Positions 1 through 10,511 of a stretch of 64,000 nucleotides of DNA are shown piece by piece. The notes beneath the pieces were generated by a model, which had not been told where the DNA came from, ran no database searches, and worked only from the letters and a program-made list of their open reading frames with translations. The stretch comes from Emiliania huxleyi CCMP1516 (taxonomy: Eukaryota; Haptophyta; Isochrysidales; Noelaerhabdaceae). The stretch is taken from assembly GCF_000372725.1 (NCBI RefSeq), contig NW_005197722.1, positions 410,631 through 474,630 on the forward strand, read 5' to 3'. Each line of letters opens with the position of its first letter. Positions within the stretch are counted from its first letter, which is position 1. The position numbers and the translations under genes were made by a program.

Positions 1-483
1 GAAGTAGAATTTTACACGGTGGGCCCGGCGACCCCCCCAAAGGGGCCAGAAGCATGTTTGGGCGCGCCTGAGTAGCTGGCGCTGTTTGTGCAGGAATAGG
101 CAGGCCGCCACCGTCGGCCCTGTGGCGGGGGAGGGTTCCCAGGAAAGCTCCGACACTGGGGGGGGGGGGGACCCCGGGACTTCGGGGGGGGACGCTTTTC
201 CCGGGGGGGAGGGGGCTTGCGGGGGAGGGGGGGGGGGTTTGCACCCAAATTACTCATTCCCCCCGGCCCCCCCCTCCCCCCCCCCCTCCCCCCCCCCCCC
301 CCCCCCGCTCGTTCCTCCCCCCTCACTCCCTCCCCCTAAGCAGGCTGGCGAGGCTGCCCGATCGGAGGAGGGTGCGAGGCTGCCGCCGGGCGGGCCGACA
401 GGGAAGGGCTCCTCGCGCCGCCGCGGCGGGGAGGGCGAGGGGGAGGAGAGGGGGTGGCTTGCGTGGGAGGAGGGGGCGCGCGC
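1..483. repeat. Low-complexity G-run/C-run region
   Basis: Long runs of G (about 140-240) and C (about 260-310) with no convincing protein. Open frames here are Gly/Pro/Arg shadows. It probably lies in an intron of the deubiquitinase gene that ends at 911. Confidence 0.6.
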
Positions 484-911
484 TACGAGCTGAGCGGGGT
501 GGTCGAGCACCAAGGCTCGCTCAGCTGTGAACAGCGTCTCTTCACACCTGCAGCTGTGAACAGGTGGTTGAGCACCAAGGCTCGCTCAGCGGCGGCCACT
601 ACACGGCCTTCGTCCGCGCGGGATCGAGCTGGTGAGACGCCTAGGCTCTCCCAGACACGTCCGGACACTTCCACTACCTAGACATTTGCCCTTCCCTTCC
701 TTGACATGCCGGGACACTGCCTAGCCACCGCCTAGACGCTCCGGCGCTTCCCAGGCGGTTTCTAGACACCCCTCCCCCAGACACCGACTGCTCTGCCCCC
801 CTCCCCCTCCCCCTCTCTAGGTACCACATGAGCGACTCTCACGTGAGCGAGGCGGACGAGGAGGCGGTGCTCGGAGCGCAGGCCTCCTTGCTCTTTTACG
901 TGCAGGTCTGA
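484..911 (+). CDS. Ubiquitin carboxyl-terminal hydrolase (USP family), 3' end only
   Basis: C-terminal part of a USP-family deubiquitinase, a cysteine protease that removes ubiquitin. Three exon pieces give YELSG, VVEHQGSLSGGHYTAFVR and WYHMSDSHVSEADEEAV, then an end LLFYVQV and a TGA at 909-911. GGHYTAF holds the catalytic His of the family, and W-Y-x-x-S-D is the usual closing motif. Introns: 499-563 (GT-AG, 65 bp) and 632-820 (GT-AG). The first intron lies between two near-identical 26-bp copies (499-524 and 564-589). The catalytic Cys half is not in the window, and positions 1-480 are G/C-run low-complexity DNA, probably an intron. The left exon boundary is approximate. Family assignment is secure; the specific USP is not known. 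Confidence 0.75.
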
Positions 912-1630
912 GGTACGTGCGGTGCGGAGCGCGGGCGGCGGGCGGTGGGGGCAGCAGCCACCCGCAGCGCGCCATGGGCAGACTCGAGTGCGTGCCGCTC
1001 GTGATCCTTGCCTATTACGCGCGCGCCGAGGCGCTCCGGCGGCCTCCGTTCCGGGCCGCAGCTTGACTAGTCTCCGTTGGAAAGGCGAGCTTCGATGCAC
1101 GCCGCAGATGCGCAAAGATGTTGACGTTTGTCGGGTAGAGACTAGGGTAGAGATTTCACGACGATGACGATCGTGCTACCATCGCATGCCTCGTCGTAAG
1201 GCGCGGACAGTGTTGGGCCCCGATTTATTTAAAAAACGGACGCTTGCGTCCTAGCCTCCAACAACGCCTCCCCGGCGCAGAGGGGGCCCCCGGAGGGATG
1301 CTCAACCCCGCCCCACGCCACGCCGCTTGCGGCGGTCCCGCTAAAGGGTGTGGATGCTGGGTTGACGGAAATCGGGGGACGCGACCCACTTCGCCACAGA
1401 CGGTCCCGCGCCTCGCCGCTATGACGGGGACACACCCCGCACCGTCCGCTGTGGCTCCGGCTCAGGTCGTGGGGCATAGCTTGGGTGTAAACAGGGTCTG
1501 GGGCGGAGGCCCCAGCGGCCGGCTGGCCCGCCGCAGGCGCCGATTTTTTTGGCTTTTTTGCTCAAAATTGAGATATTTCTCATCAAATTCTCATCAAAAT
1601 CGATCGAGCTCGCTACGTCCTACGAGCTCT
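912..1630. other. Intergenic stretch with a dispersed repeat copy
   Basis: No credible gene. Positions 1347-1424 closely match 62163-62241 in the same orientation, sharing gaaatcg, the cacttcgccac core and ggtcccgcgcctcgccgcta. Open frames across it look like shadows. Confidence 0.5.
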
Positions 1631-2315
1631 CTAACTGCACAGCATCTCCTCGTTGAGCCTAGCGGCGCCCGTATCGCCCACGCCCACATTCTTCTTCTTC
1701 TTCTTGCCCTTCTTGCCCTTGGCCCTTGCTGCACTTAGCCGCTCAACCTCCGCCAGCAGCAGCTCCTTGGCATGCCGCGCCGCCTCCATCTGCTTTGCTT
1801 CCCACGCTGCCGCTTCCTCTAAAGCAGCGCCGCCACTATGCACTAAGCGGCGCAACCAAGTTCTCGCATTGTTTGCATGAGCACGTGTCCTGCTTGGCGC
1901 GGCGCACAATCCGCGTGCGGCGAGTGAGGTGCGTGAGAGCAGAAGACTGACAGCAGGAGCTGCAGGAGCTGCAGGAGCTGCGCAGGTCAGATGGGCGGTG
2001 ACGCCGTCGAGCGACGGCGCAAAGGCCAATCGCTGCTGCTGCGCCAACGAGAGCGGCGACACGAGGCTGGCAGCTGGCAGAGCGAATCGCGATTCCGGCG
2101 GCCGCCGTCAGCCCGCCGACACCGACGGCCTGGCTGAGGTCAAACTCCTCCACACGTCGGACCACGCGTCGGCCACGGCGACGAGACGTCTGTATGCAGA
2201 CAGCCCGACACCCGGGCGATAGAACATGCCAGCTGGGCTCTACCAGGGCTCTCGTGGCCCGTGGCGCGTGCCCAGTGTGGAATAGGCGGTCTGCGGCGGG
2301 CGCATAAACATTCAC
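1631..2315 (-). CDS. Possible small membrane/coiled-coil protein (hypothetical)
   Basis: Two minus-strand segments in different frames read like protein. The upstream one (about 2010-2200) has VVRRVEEFDLSQAVGVGG followed by Ala/Val/Gly-rich hydrophobic stretches that could be one or two membrane segments. The downstream one (1631-1870) is a helical, charged tail with ELLLAEVERLSAARAKG, a GKKGKKKKK lysine patch and the end ARLNEEMLCS. An intron around 1880-1990 would have to join them, but I could not fix its borders. No family recognised. Start and splicing are uncertain, and it may be two unrelated pieces. Confidence 0.3.
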
Positions 2316-3302
2316 AGCTAATGAAAACCGGAAAAACTAAAGTCTGCAGAAGAGTTCGAGCGGTCTTCGTGCTCAGAAGGATCAAGAGAGCTCTATTCAC
2401 ACCCTTTGTGCGTTGAAGACCATAGGCAATGTTTGTTTACACCCAACCGACGAGTGGCTGGGCCCTCTGACCTGAGCTGGAGCCCTGTGTCCCCGTCTTT
2501 GTTCTGAGTGAAAAGTCCAACGCGCTCGTCGGTGGCGGCTTCCCCCAACCTGCGCCGCGCTCGGCGAACCTCGACAGCGCTTTCGGTGGCATGCAGCTCG
2601 TTGCGACAGAAGCCTGGAGAGCAGCTCCTCTGCTGCTCACACACTCTGCACGACGAGCGGCCTACCTCCAACGGGGCGGTCTGGATCACGGGGGATGACA
2701 TCCTGCCTCCCGGCACGCCGGGAGTGGAGGTGGTTGCTCCGCCGCCGGACCGGGGACCGCCCTCTCCACCACCCTCGCCCAGGGATCTACAACGCTGTCT
2801 TAAGGTCCGACCTGTGGGCTCTGCCTGCGCTCAGCACCGGGCACCGCCTCGGTATACAAAATGCGCCTGCGGGCGGACCCTCACAGATCACAGATACACT
2901 CTGCACAGTTGACACAGCCTACTGAGTACTGTGCGGCTGCCACAGCTGTGACAGCGATGGGCTCGCCCTCACTGGCCCTCAGTCACTTGTGCTGCGGCTT
3001 GTGTGAGCGACACTGCTCGGCGACTGCCGGCACACTGTGTGTGAGACCATGGGTGTGAGGTCAAACCACGCTACCAGCGCTTGGTCACATCGGCCCCGAG
3101 GTCAGATCCATCTACTCTGTTGATGACAAGACTTGTCTACCGGCTGGAGCCGAGCAGGAGGGCCCGGCGCACAACCCCTGGTCAACTCAACCGCTCCACA
3201 CACCCCGTATTCCCAGCTCGCGGGGCGAAGGCTTGTTTGGGGACGGCCGCGCTAGGCGCGCACTGCCGCACACTGCCAGAGAAGCGACATTGACTCGCAA
3301 TC
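2316..3302. other. Intergenic stretch with a dispersed repeat copy
   Basis: No convincing gene. Positions 2685-2790 match 14162-14252 in patches (atcacgggggatg, then tggttgctccgccgc, then ctctccaccaccctcgcc), so this is one copy of a scattered repeat. The other copy lies at the 5' end of the Gly/Tyr-rich gene. Confidence 0.45.
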
Positions 3303-5290
3303 ATGCCCAGGAGCGCTCGCCGGGTGCGGATGGCGGGGGAGCCGTCCGATTGGATTCTCGTCGAAAGCAGCACCACCCCAGGAGAGTTTTTCGAACACAA
3401 CGTGCAGACAGGAGAGACACGCTGGCCTGAGGAGGCAGCTCAAGGCGGGCCAGCTTTGTCTCTGGTGCTGCTTAGCGCTGGGCTGCCAGTCTGCATGGCC
3501 CGCCGAGTTCGCTCGGTCAGCATGTCGGACGGCAGCAAGATAGCGAGCGCAAGGCAGTGGCGAAACGAGGGCTGCGGCGGGCAGCCGCTGAGGGTGGTGT
3601 CAGAAAACGGTCCCTCGCTCGCCTCCGCCGCCTTGCCACAGGTGTAGGATCTGCGACCGTTCATTCCCTTACTAGGCTTTGTGAGCGTCCGTCGAGACGA
3701 CCTCTCACAGCTGCTGCTGGACGAAGACGAGTGGCAAAGTCGGCTCGAGGACGAAGGCGGTGACGGCTCTCCTCTACAGGCTAGCCTCTCCAACGGCGCG
3801 GGGGGCGTCGTCGGTCTCACAGGTCCAAACGCGCACGTGGAGATCGAGCGAAGAGACTTTGGTGCCTTGCTTGCGACACCCATCGTCGTGCCCGCCTTCC
3901 AACGAGCATACTGCTGGGATGCGCTGCAAGCTCGGCGGTGGTGGCAGGATCTCTCCATTCCCCACCCCCCCGCGCACCATTCCGAGACCCACGACACTGG
4001 AGGGGCTTACTTCGTGCGCCGGCGCTGGGAGAGCGGCCACCCTGCCGAGGGGCGCTGCTACCAGTTGTGCGTGGATGGCCAACAGCGAGTCACCACAACC
4101 AGCCTGTTGCTCGCTGCGCTGCGGGATGCAGCGGTGCGCGAGTCCCGAAGCTGCATCTCCGAAGGATGGACGGCGCTGGTCCGCTCGTTGCACGACTGCC
4201 TGTTTGTGGACCCGCTGGGCTTGGAGGAATGGGCAGGCGAGTGGGCGCGGGACACGGCGACCGCGCTGGAAAGCAGTCTGGCTGCCGGCGACGATGGGAC
4301 CGCCCGCCGAGAACTTCTCGCGCGGTGCGCCGTGCATCAGCTCGGCGCGCTGCCGACCTTTGCCGGCGGCACCGTCCTCCAGCCAACCTTCATGGACCGA
4401 GCCGCCTTCTACGAGCTGCTGACAGCGGGGGCGCGGTCCACATCTCTGCATCGGGCGCTGAATTCCGGCCAGGCAGCCGCAGAGGGGCAACGCCTCCCTG
4501 TTGACGCGCTCCTAGCTCTCGTGACGACCCCGCCACCTACGGTGGCGAGCTCCCACCAGGGTGTCGTCAAGGCGGTGTTCGATGAGGAGATTGCGGCGAT
4601 GCTTCGAGCTTGCGACAACGAGTCCGCCACTTCCAACGCCGCCGAGGTTGTGATTTCTGAGGCCGCCGCCTCAACGGCTGCCCCCTCGTCACCAGCGGCG
4701 CGCCGGCTACTCCTGCTGGGCGGGCTGATGCGCAGGGCGCTCGGACGCATGACGCTGCTGTATCATGAGGTGCTGAGTGAGGTGCATTTGCAGGCCTGTG
4801 GCTCTGCCCTCAAGAGATGATACCCGAGATTCCACACGAGATTCCACACGAGGTTACCGCGAGGCGCCAGCGGTGTTTGTAATCTGGATCCCCCGCTCCC
4901 TCGCAGCAAATGTTTCTCTACCTCCAGGAGCGAGCTCTGAAGCTCCAGCTGATGTTTGAGGTGCCGCGCCCCCCGGGCGTCGGCCTCCACGCTGCCGATT
5001 TTGTCCGCAATCTGCTGCTCTCCACCACGCTCGGCCTGCCCGACGCGCAGCAGGAGGCTTTCTACCTGCGCTGCTGGCTCGAACCATTCGAGATGCGAGT
5101 TGGCCACGACGCGACGACCCTGGATCGCGTCCTGCAGAGCTTTGTCGACAGCCGTGGAGGCGAGCGGTCTGTGAGCGATTTTGAGCGATCGGCCGAAGCG
5201 CTCGCCTCCGCCCAAGAGCTGCGAGGTCGAGGCGGCGGCGGCGGCGAGGGAGGTGGCGGCGGCGGCGAGGGAGGTGGAGGGGGCGTCGGA
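3303..5290 (+). CDS. WW domain + DUF262 (GmrSD N-terminal-like) protein
   Basis: Exon 1 (3303-3444) encodes a WW-like domain: W17 and W41 flank GEFFEHNVQTGET. Exon 2 starts at 3676 after a GC-AG intron (3445-3675) and carries DUF262 signatures: VPAFQRAYCWD (about residues 120-129) and VDGQQRVTTTSLLLAAL (about 180-196). Exon 3 starts at 4907 (CTCGCAG before it) and gives GVGLHAADFVRNLLL, matching the later DUF262 motif with D and N. The donor of intron 2 is either 4770 or 4782; both keep frame. DUF262 is the NTP-dependent half of bacterial GmrSD-type restriction enzymes. No C-terminal HNH nuclease (DUF1524) is visible. The end runs into Gly repeats near 5220-5300 and is unresolved. Domain calls are firm; role in a eukaryote is unknown. 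Confidence 0.75.
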
Positions 5291-5387
5291 GGGAAGAGCA
5301 TTCTCAAACACGGGGGGGGCGCGGGGGTAGGAGGCGCGCATCCGCTGCTGCTCTCCCCCCTCGCCCGCCCCCTCGCCCGCGGCGCAG

Positions 5388-5972
5388 GTCTGTGGCGACG
5401 CAGATGTCTGCCAAAGCGCGCCTGCAGGCTCATATTCACAACAGTTCATCTTCACGCCAACGGTCATCGACGTCGGCGGCCCAGTCGCCGAGATCGCGCT
5501 CGGATATCAGCGCTCGTGCGCGACACTCACTGACGGCACGCTCAAGTGTTGGGGCAAGAACGACAAGGGCCAGGTGGGCGACGGGCATCCCCGACGGACA
5601 CCGGCCGACGAACCGGACCTCGCCGACGTACTCACGCCGACGGACATCCCCGTCGGCGGCGCTGTTGCCGAGATCTCGCTCGGATATCAGCACACGTGCG
5701 CATCACTCACGGACGGCACGCTCAAGTGCTGGGGGGACGGCGATCATGGCCAACTGGGCGTGCCAGGGGTGTCCTTTGCAAACCTGCCTCAACCTGTGAC
5801 TGCCGGGGGCACAGTCGCCCTGAAAGTCGCCAAGATCTCGCTCGGAGAACACCACACGTGCGCAACGTTTGCGGATGGCCGGTTCGAGTGCTGGGGCAGG
5901 AACACCAACGGCCAACTGGGGGACGGGACCACGAATGATGCCCGGGGGCCCACCGCAATCAAGCTGGGGTAG
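5388..5972 (+). CDS. RCC1-repeat protein, 3' exon
   Basis: An exon opening after GGCGCAG at 5387 and closing with TAG at 5970-5972. It encodes three RCC1/BNR-type blade repeats with the repeated pattern EIxLGYQxxCAxLTDGTLKCWG: IALGYQRSCATLTDGTLKCWG-like, ISLGYQHTCASLTDG and ISLGEHHTCATFADG. Such repeats build a beta-propeller used for protein binding. The upstream exon is not resolved. Joining to the WW-DUF262 gene upstream through the obvious GTCGAGG donor puts the RCC1 frame out of phase, so I treat it as a separate gene, but a fusion cannot be excluded. Confidence 0.65.
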   Translation, partial: VCGDADVCQSAPAGSYSQQFIFTPTVIDVGGPVAEIALGYQRSCATLTDGTLKCWGKNDKGQVGDGHPRRTPADEPDLADVLTPTDIPVGGAVAEISLGYQHTCASLTDGTLKCWGDGDHGQLGVPGVSFANLPQPVTAGGTVALKVAKISLGEHHTCATFADGRFECWGRNTNGQLGDGTTNDARGPTAIKLG

Positions 5973-6199
5973 TCGATCGACCGGGTCAGCGCTACACTGT
6001 ATGATCGAGGAGTACATTTGGGGGCACACGCGCACCCTGTTAGGAGGCCTTGCCAGCCTTGCCTGCCTGCCCTCGCCTGCCCCGTGTGCCGCCGAGTGCA
6101 TGTCCGATGCGAGACGGAGATCCCGCCCCCGTTGGGGTTCCCAGCACTCCCCAGCCCCCCCCCCCCCCCCCCGCACACCGCCATATGTCTGCCCCGGCG

Positions 6200-7390
6200 C
6201 CGCTCGCGCCGCCTCGCCTCCTCCACCTCCGCAGCTGCTCCCTCGCCAGACACGCCGCCGCCCGCCCGCCTCCTCGACCTCCCCACGGAGCTCCTCGTGT
6301 GCGTCATCTCCCGCTGCGACCCCGCCGACATCGCCAAGAGCGCGGCTTCGAGCTGCCGGCGCAGCCGGCGGGCGAGAGCTGCGCCGTGCGGTGGCTGTGA
6401 TACTCGGCGTTGCTGTGCGAGTCCAACCCGCCGGTGAAGGCGGCGGCAGGCTCCTTCCACAGCGTCTTCATCGACGGCGAGGGGCGGCTCTCGTCGTGCG
6501 GAAAGGCTGAGAACTGGATGCCAGGACTGCTCGGGCACGGCGAGGGAGTGACGCAGCTCAACACGCCGACCCGCCTCCCTTCTTTCACGCTGGGCGGCGA
6601 GCGTGCCGCGAGCGTGTCGGCTGGAGGTTTCCACAGCCTCGCCCTCGCCGCCGACGGCGCCGTCTGGAGTTGGGGCCACGGAGGCCATGGCCAGTTGGGC
6701 CACGGCGACACGCAGGACCAGCTGCTGCCGAAGGCGGTCGAGGCCTTTGCTGGCCAGCGCGTTGTCGCTGTGTCGGCTGGAGCCGCGCACAACCTCATCC
6801 TCACCGCCGACGGCGCTCTCTGGAGCTGGGGTCCAGGAGGCTTTGGCCAGCTAGGCCACGGCGACGAGCAGCACCAGCTGCTGCCGAAGCAGGTCGAGGC
6901 CTTCGCTGACCAGCGTGTCGTCGCTGTGTCGGCTGCAGCCGGCCACAGCCTCGCCATCACCGCCGACGGCGCCGTCTGGAGCTGGGGCTATGGAGTCCCT
7001 GGCAAGCTAGGCCACGGCGACCAGCAGAACCAGCAGCAGCCGAAGAAGATCGAGGCTTTGGTTGACCAGCGTGTCGTCGCAGTGTCGGCTGCAGCCGGCC
7101 ATAGCCTCGCCCTCACCGCCGACGGTGCCGTGTGGAGCTGCGGCGGTGGAATCTCTGGCGTCTTGGGCCACGGCGACGAGCCGCTGCGGCAGTTGCTGCC
7201 CAAGAAGATCGAGGCTTTTACTGGCCATCGCGTCGTCGCTGCGTCGGCTGGAAGCAGCCACAGCCTCGCCACCACCGCCGATGGCACTGTCTTTACCTGG
7301 GGCCAGGGCGAGCGCGGCTGCCTAGGCCACGGAGAGGACCTGTCGAGCCAGCTGCTGCCCAAGAAGGTCGAGGCGTGGGTGCAGGGGTAG
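6200..7390 (+). CDS. F-box-like + RCC1-repeat protein, possibly disrupted near its start
   Basis: From 6410 to the TAG at 7388-7390 the frame encodes about six RCC1 blades, each near 52 residues, with the repeated core VSAGxxHSLAxTADGAVWSWG and a GQLGHGD turn. Upstream, in another frame at about 6265-6380, is an F-box-like stretch LLDLPTELLVCVISRCDPAD. Between them the RCC1 frame reads ESCAVRWL, then an in-frame TGA (about 6398-6400), then YSALLCESNPPVKAAAGSFH. Either a short intron bridges the two frames (a GT near 6391 to GGCAG near 6452 would keep phase but delete a good RCC1 start), or the 5' part is damaged or mis-sequenced. Likely a substrate-recruiting F-box propeller protein. Confidence 0.6.
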
Positions 7391-7836
7391 TTAGCTCTGA
7401 GTTAGCTGGAGGATCACCGCGCATCCTCTTGAGTTCACTTTGAGGGGGCCGCTCGTCAAGAAGAAAAGCCACTATTACCAACGCGCTACTCCTCACGCCG
7501 CTTTCTAAATCGTCCGTTTGCACATGCGTGGCGGCGGACCGTCTACCAATAATGGAGAACGATATGGTTTTTTACCTTTGAACGCTCTAAGGTCAAGCTC
7601 AACCGCACGGACCACAAGCGAGGGGGGCCCCGCGCGCCCGCCCGCCGCTATAGCGGGCTACAGCAGCGAGGACACCGAGGTCCTCCCAAGTGGGTGAAGT
7701 TGGACGGCTCTACATAGAGTACAAAATGTGTGCTCGCGGCAAAGCGTCCCCCATGCCGTGGCGGCGGACGACCACCCGCACACAGACACAAATACACATT
7801 CAGAGCCCGGTCCTGCGTGATGGAGAAGCTCGAGAG
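7391..7836. other. Intergenic stretch between convergent genes
   Basis: Separates the 3' ends of the RCC1 gene (+) and the SnoaL-like gene (-). I see no gene and no clear RNA structure. Confidence 0.5.
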
Positions 7837-9912
7837 CTACAGAAGGCCATTCATGGACCTCGGCGACAGTAGGTAGGCGGTTTGGCGGCGCAGGGAGAGA
7901 ACCAGCAGGGAAGCGAGTGTGCCTCCGGCCACGATGCCGCCGAGAGCCGCGATCGGCCGAATTGACCCAGCCGTGACGGCAGGAGAGGCGCGGGCAGAAA
8001 ACGACGCTTCTCGCAAGGCTGCCGGCGTGACGCCGTCCTTGCCCGGCGGCTGCCAGCCCCACGTCGGCCGATTGGTGCGGCAATCGTGCGGCGCGGCGGT
8101 CGTGGCGGGGTGCGGCACCGCGCTGAGGTTTGTGAGACCGAGCTGGCTAAACAGCGCGAGCTCGTCGTGCGCCACAACCTCGCTCACGTACTGCCACCGG
8201 CCGCCCACCTTTTGAACGTAGCAGACGGCGATGCCGTTGTAGGCGAAGCTCTTGCCGGTGGGCGGGCCGAAGGAGGAGGGCCCGGTGTGAGTTCCGGTGA
8301 GCACGTCGGGCATCGTCGTCTTGTAGCCGTCCACGTCGTTGCCGACGCAAAAGACGTCTGTCACATGGATGCGAAGGTCGGGGAAGGCGCGGCGCGTGCG
8401 CCACACGAGCTCCTTGAGCGCCTCCATCCCGCGGTACTCCTTGCCAAAGGCGGAGACGCTCGACCAGCCCTCGTAAAAGTACTCCTCGAGCGACGCGTTG
8501 ACGCGCGCCGCGCCGAGGCCGGGCCGCCACACGGCGTCGGTCGTGCGGACGACCCACTCGGCGCAGTGCTCGAGGAAGGTGGCGGGCGCGTCCTTGGTCG
8601 GCGGCTGCAGCGCCTCGTCCCCGCCCAGGAGGCAATCGTTGCTCCACGGTAGCGACTGGTCCGACGGCGTTGGCGGGGAGCCCGCTGCGCCCTCTGTACC
8701 CTCGCCCGTGGCGGCAAGCGGAGGCTCGTCGATAGGCCCGCACGGCGGCGGGACCACCGTGCGAACGAGCAGGTCGATTCCGAGCTGAGCGAAGAGGGCG
8801 GGCGTGTCGAACATGGCGTAGCCCTCCGTGGCAATGCCCCCCACCACGTGCCAGTGCAGGCCCACGCGCAGCCTCACACGCGAGCCGGTCGCCGCCTCGC
8901 CGAGGAAGCAGCCGCTGTGCGTGGCGTGCAGGTGGCCGTGCGCGGCGCAGTACGCACCCTCGCAGGAGAGGACATCGAGCTCGAAGGTGCGGCCGGAGAA
9001 GCCGCGGCGCAGCACGCCGATGAAGTGCTCGCGGTACTCGCCGCGCCCGCTCGAAAAGCCGACGCCCGACGGGCCGTAGAAGCGCATGTGCTCGTCCCAG
9101 AGCGGCCCGGCCGCGGCCGCCCCGCCCGGCTTCTCGAACCAGTCCTCGTCCAGGAGCACGCGCACCACGTCGCGGCTCAGCTCCGCCGAGGCGGGAGGCG
9201 TGAGCGGCGAGTATGGCGCCGGGATGCCGTCGATCCCCACCGGAGGAGCGAACCAGCCGTCGTCACGAACAGGTGCCACCGGCAGCACGCGGCGGCCCGC
9301 TTGGCGGAGCAGGTCGGGAAGGTCCAGCATCATCCAGTTGTACGCGATCTTGTCGCCCTTGAGCCGGTAGAAATCGCAGATGCGGATGAAGACGGTGTCG
9401 TTGGTTGGCGGCATCCCGGCCAGCGGGCCATACCAGCGGCCTTTGGCGTACGTCGTGGTGGAGGCGGTCGCGTTCTCGGCGAGGAAAATGAGCTGGTTGA
9501 AGTAGACCTGCAGGCGTGGCACGCGTATGACAGGCGGCGCAAGCGGCGTGTGACAGGCGGCGCAAGTGGCGTATGACAGGCGGCGCAAGCGGCGTGTGAC
9601 AGGCGGCGCAAGCGGTCGTTATGCTCGAGAGCGGGGCAAGTTTCCCACCTGGTCGAACGCGATGTTGAAGGGAACGTGCTCTCCGTCGAACCAGTCGCGG
9701 AGGCCTGTGAAGTTGCCGATGCCGTGCACCGTGTCATACACAAAGTCCTCAGTCCAGTAATCCTTCATGATGGCACTCCACGCGTCCCAGTCGTACACAG
9801 CCACGTGGTTTGCTATCACGTCATCCATTGCGCGGATGACTCGCTTGGCCACTGGAATCGGGTAAGGCAGCGCTGCCGCGCCGACCAGCAAAACGGCAAG
9901 ACCGGTCGCCAT
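7837..9912 (-). CDS. Triple SnoaL-like domain protein with N- and C-terminal membrane segments
   Basis: Two exons: 9649-9912 (start ATG at 9912) and 7837-9507, joined over a GT-AG intron 9508-9648; 644 residues. The N-terminus has a signal-anchor (GLAVLLVGAAALPYPIP). Three SnoaL/NTF2-like cone modules follow: about 24-170 (DYWTEDFVYDTVHG, WYGPLAGMPPTNDTV), about 200-350 (PLWDEHMRFYGPSGVG, YREHFIGVLRRGF) and about 400-560 (ASLEEYFYEGWSSVSAFG, YRGMEALKELV). A C-terminal membrane helix (AALGGIVAGGTLASLLVL) follows. SnoaL-like proteins act as cyclases, isomerases or lyases on small molecules; the substrate here is unknown. I chose the 9912 ATG because it directly precedes the hydrophobic segment, while DNA upstream is a tandem repeat. 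Confidence 0.75.
9535..9622. repeat. 24-bp minisatellite inside the SnoaL-gene intron
   Basis: Nearly four copies of a 24-bp unit built on gcggcgcaagcggcgtgtga fill most of the 141-bp intron. Confidence 0.85.
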
Positions 9913-10511
9913 CCCCCACAGCCGCGATGCGGCCTCGTCGATGCGATGGTCGCCTTGGCGATAGTCGCTTTGATGCGATGGTCGCCTTTGTAGCCACACA
10001 AAAGAAGAAATTCTCGCGAATAGCCCCTGGGAACCGGCCACAGTGTGCCCGTGGTAGTGAGAGACTGCCGGTGAGAAGCCGGAGGAAGGTCGCTAGACTG
10101 AGATGAGACCGCGCCAGTGGAGTTGGGATTCCACCGTGCACCGCGCTCTGCGAGCCTGTCGTGCCCCTTGGAAGGAGCAGGAGAGCCCACCTGTCCCCCC
10201 TGTACGCCCTTGATCGTCCTTCCAAAATCCTGCTCGTGCAGGTGTGGACCCTGTCCTCCTCCCCTATCCCTCGTTTGGGTTGTCTGTTTTCTTTCTTTCT
10301 TTCTGCTGAAGGGGCGCCATCAGCATCGCCATCGGCAACCGCGACTTCGGGTTGGTAGCCGCCAAAGTACACAAAAATGTCAAAATCTGCCTGGGCGCGC
10401 AGTCTGGCGGGCCGCCGACCTTCACAGCTCAGAGCTCACATCTCGCTCCCGCATGCCGCCTCGGGGCCATGCCTGTACATACATGCACACAGAGAACAAC
10501 AGTGGACAGAA
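9913..10511. other. Intergenic stretch between two minus-strand genes
   Basis: Likely promoter region of the SnoaL-like gene plus the 3' flank of the HSF gene. It holds a short tandem repeat of gcgatggtcgcc-type units at 9940-9990 and no convincing ORF. Confidence 0.45.
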
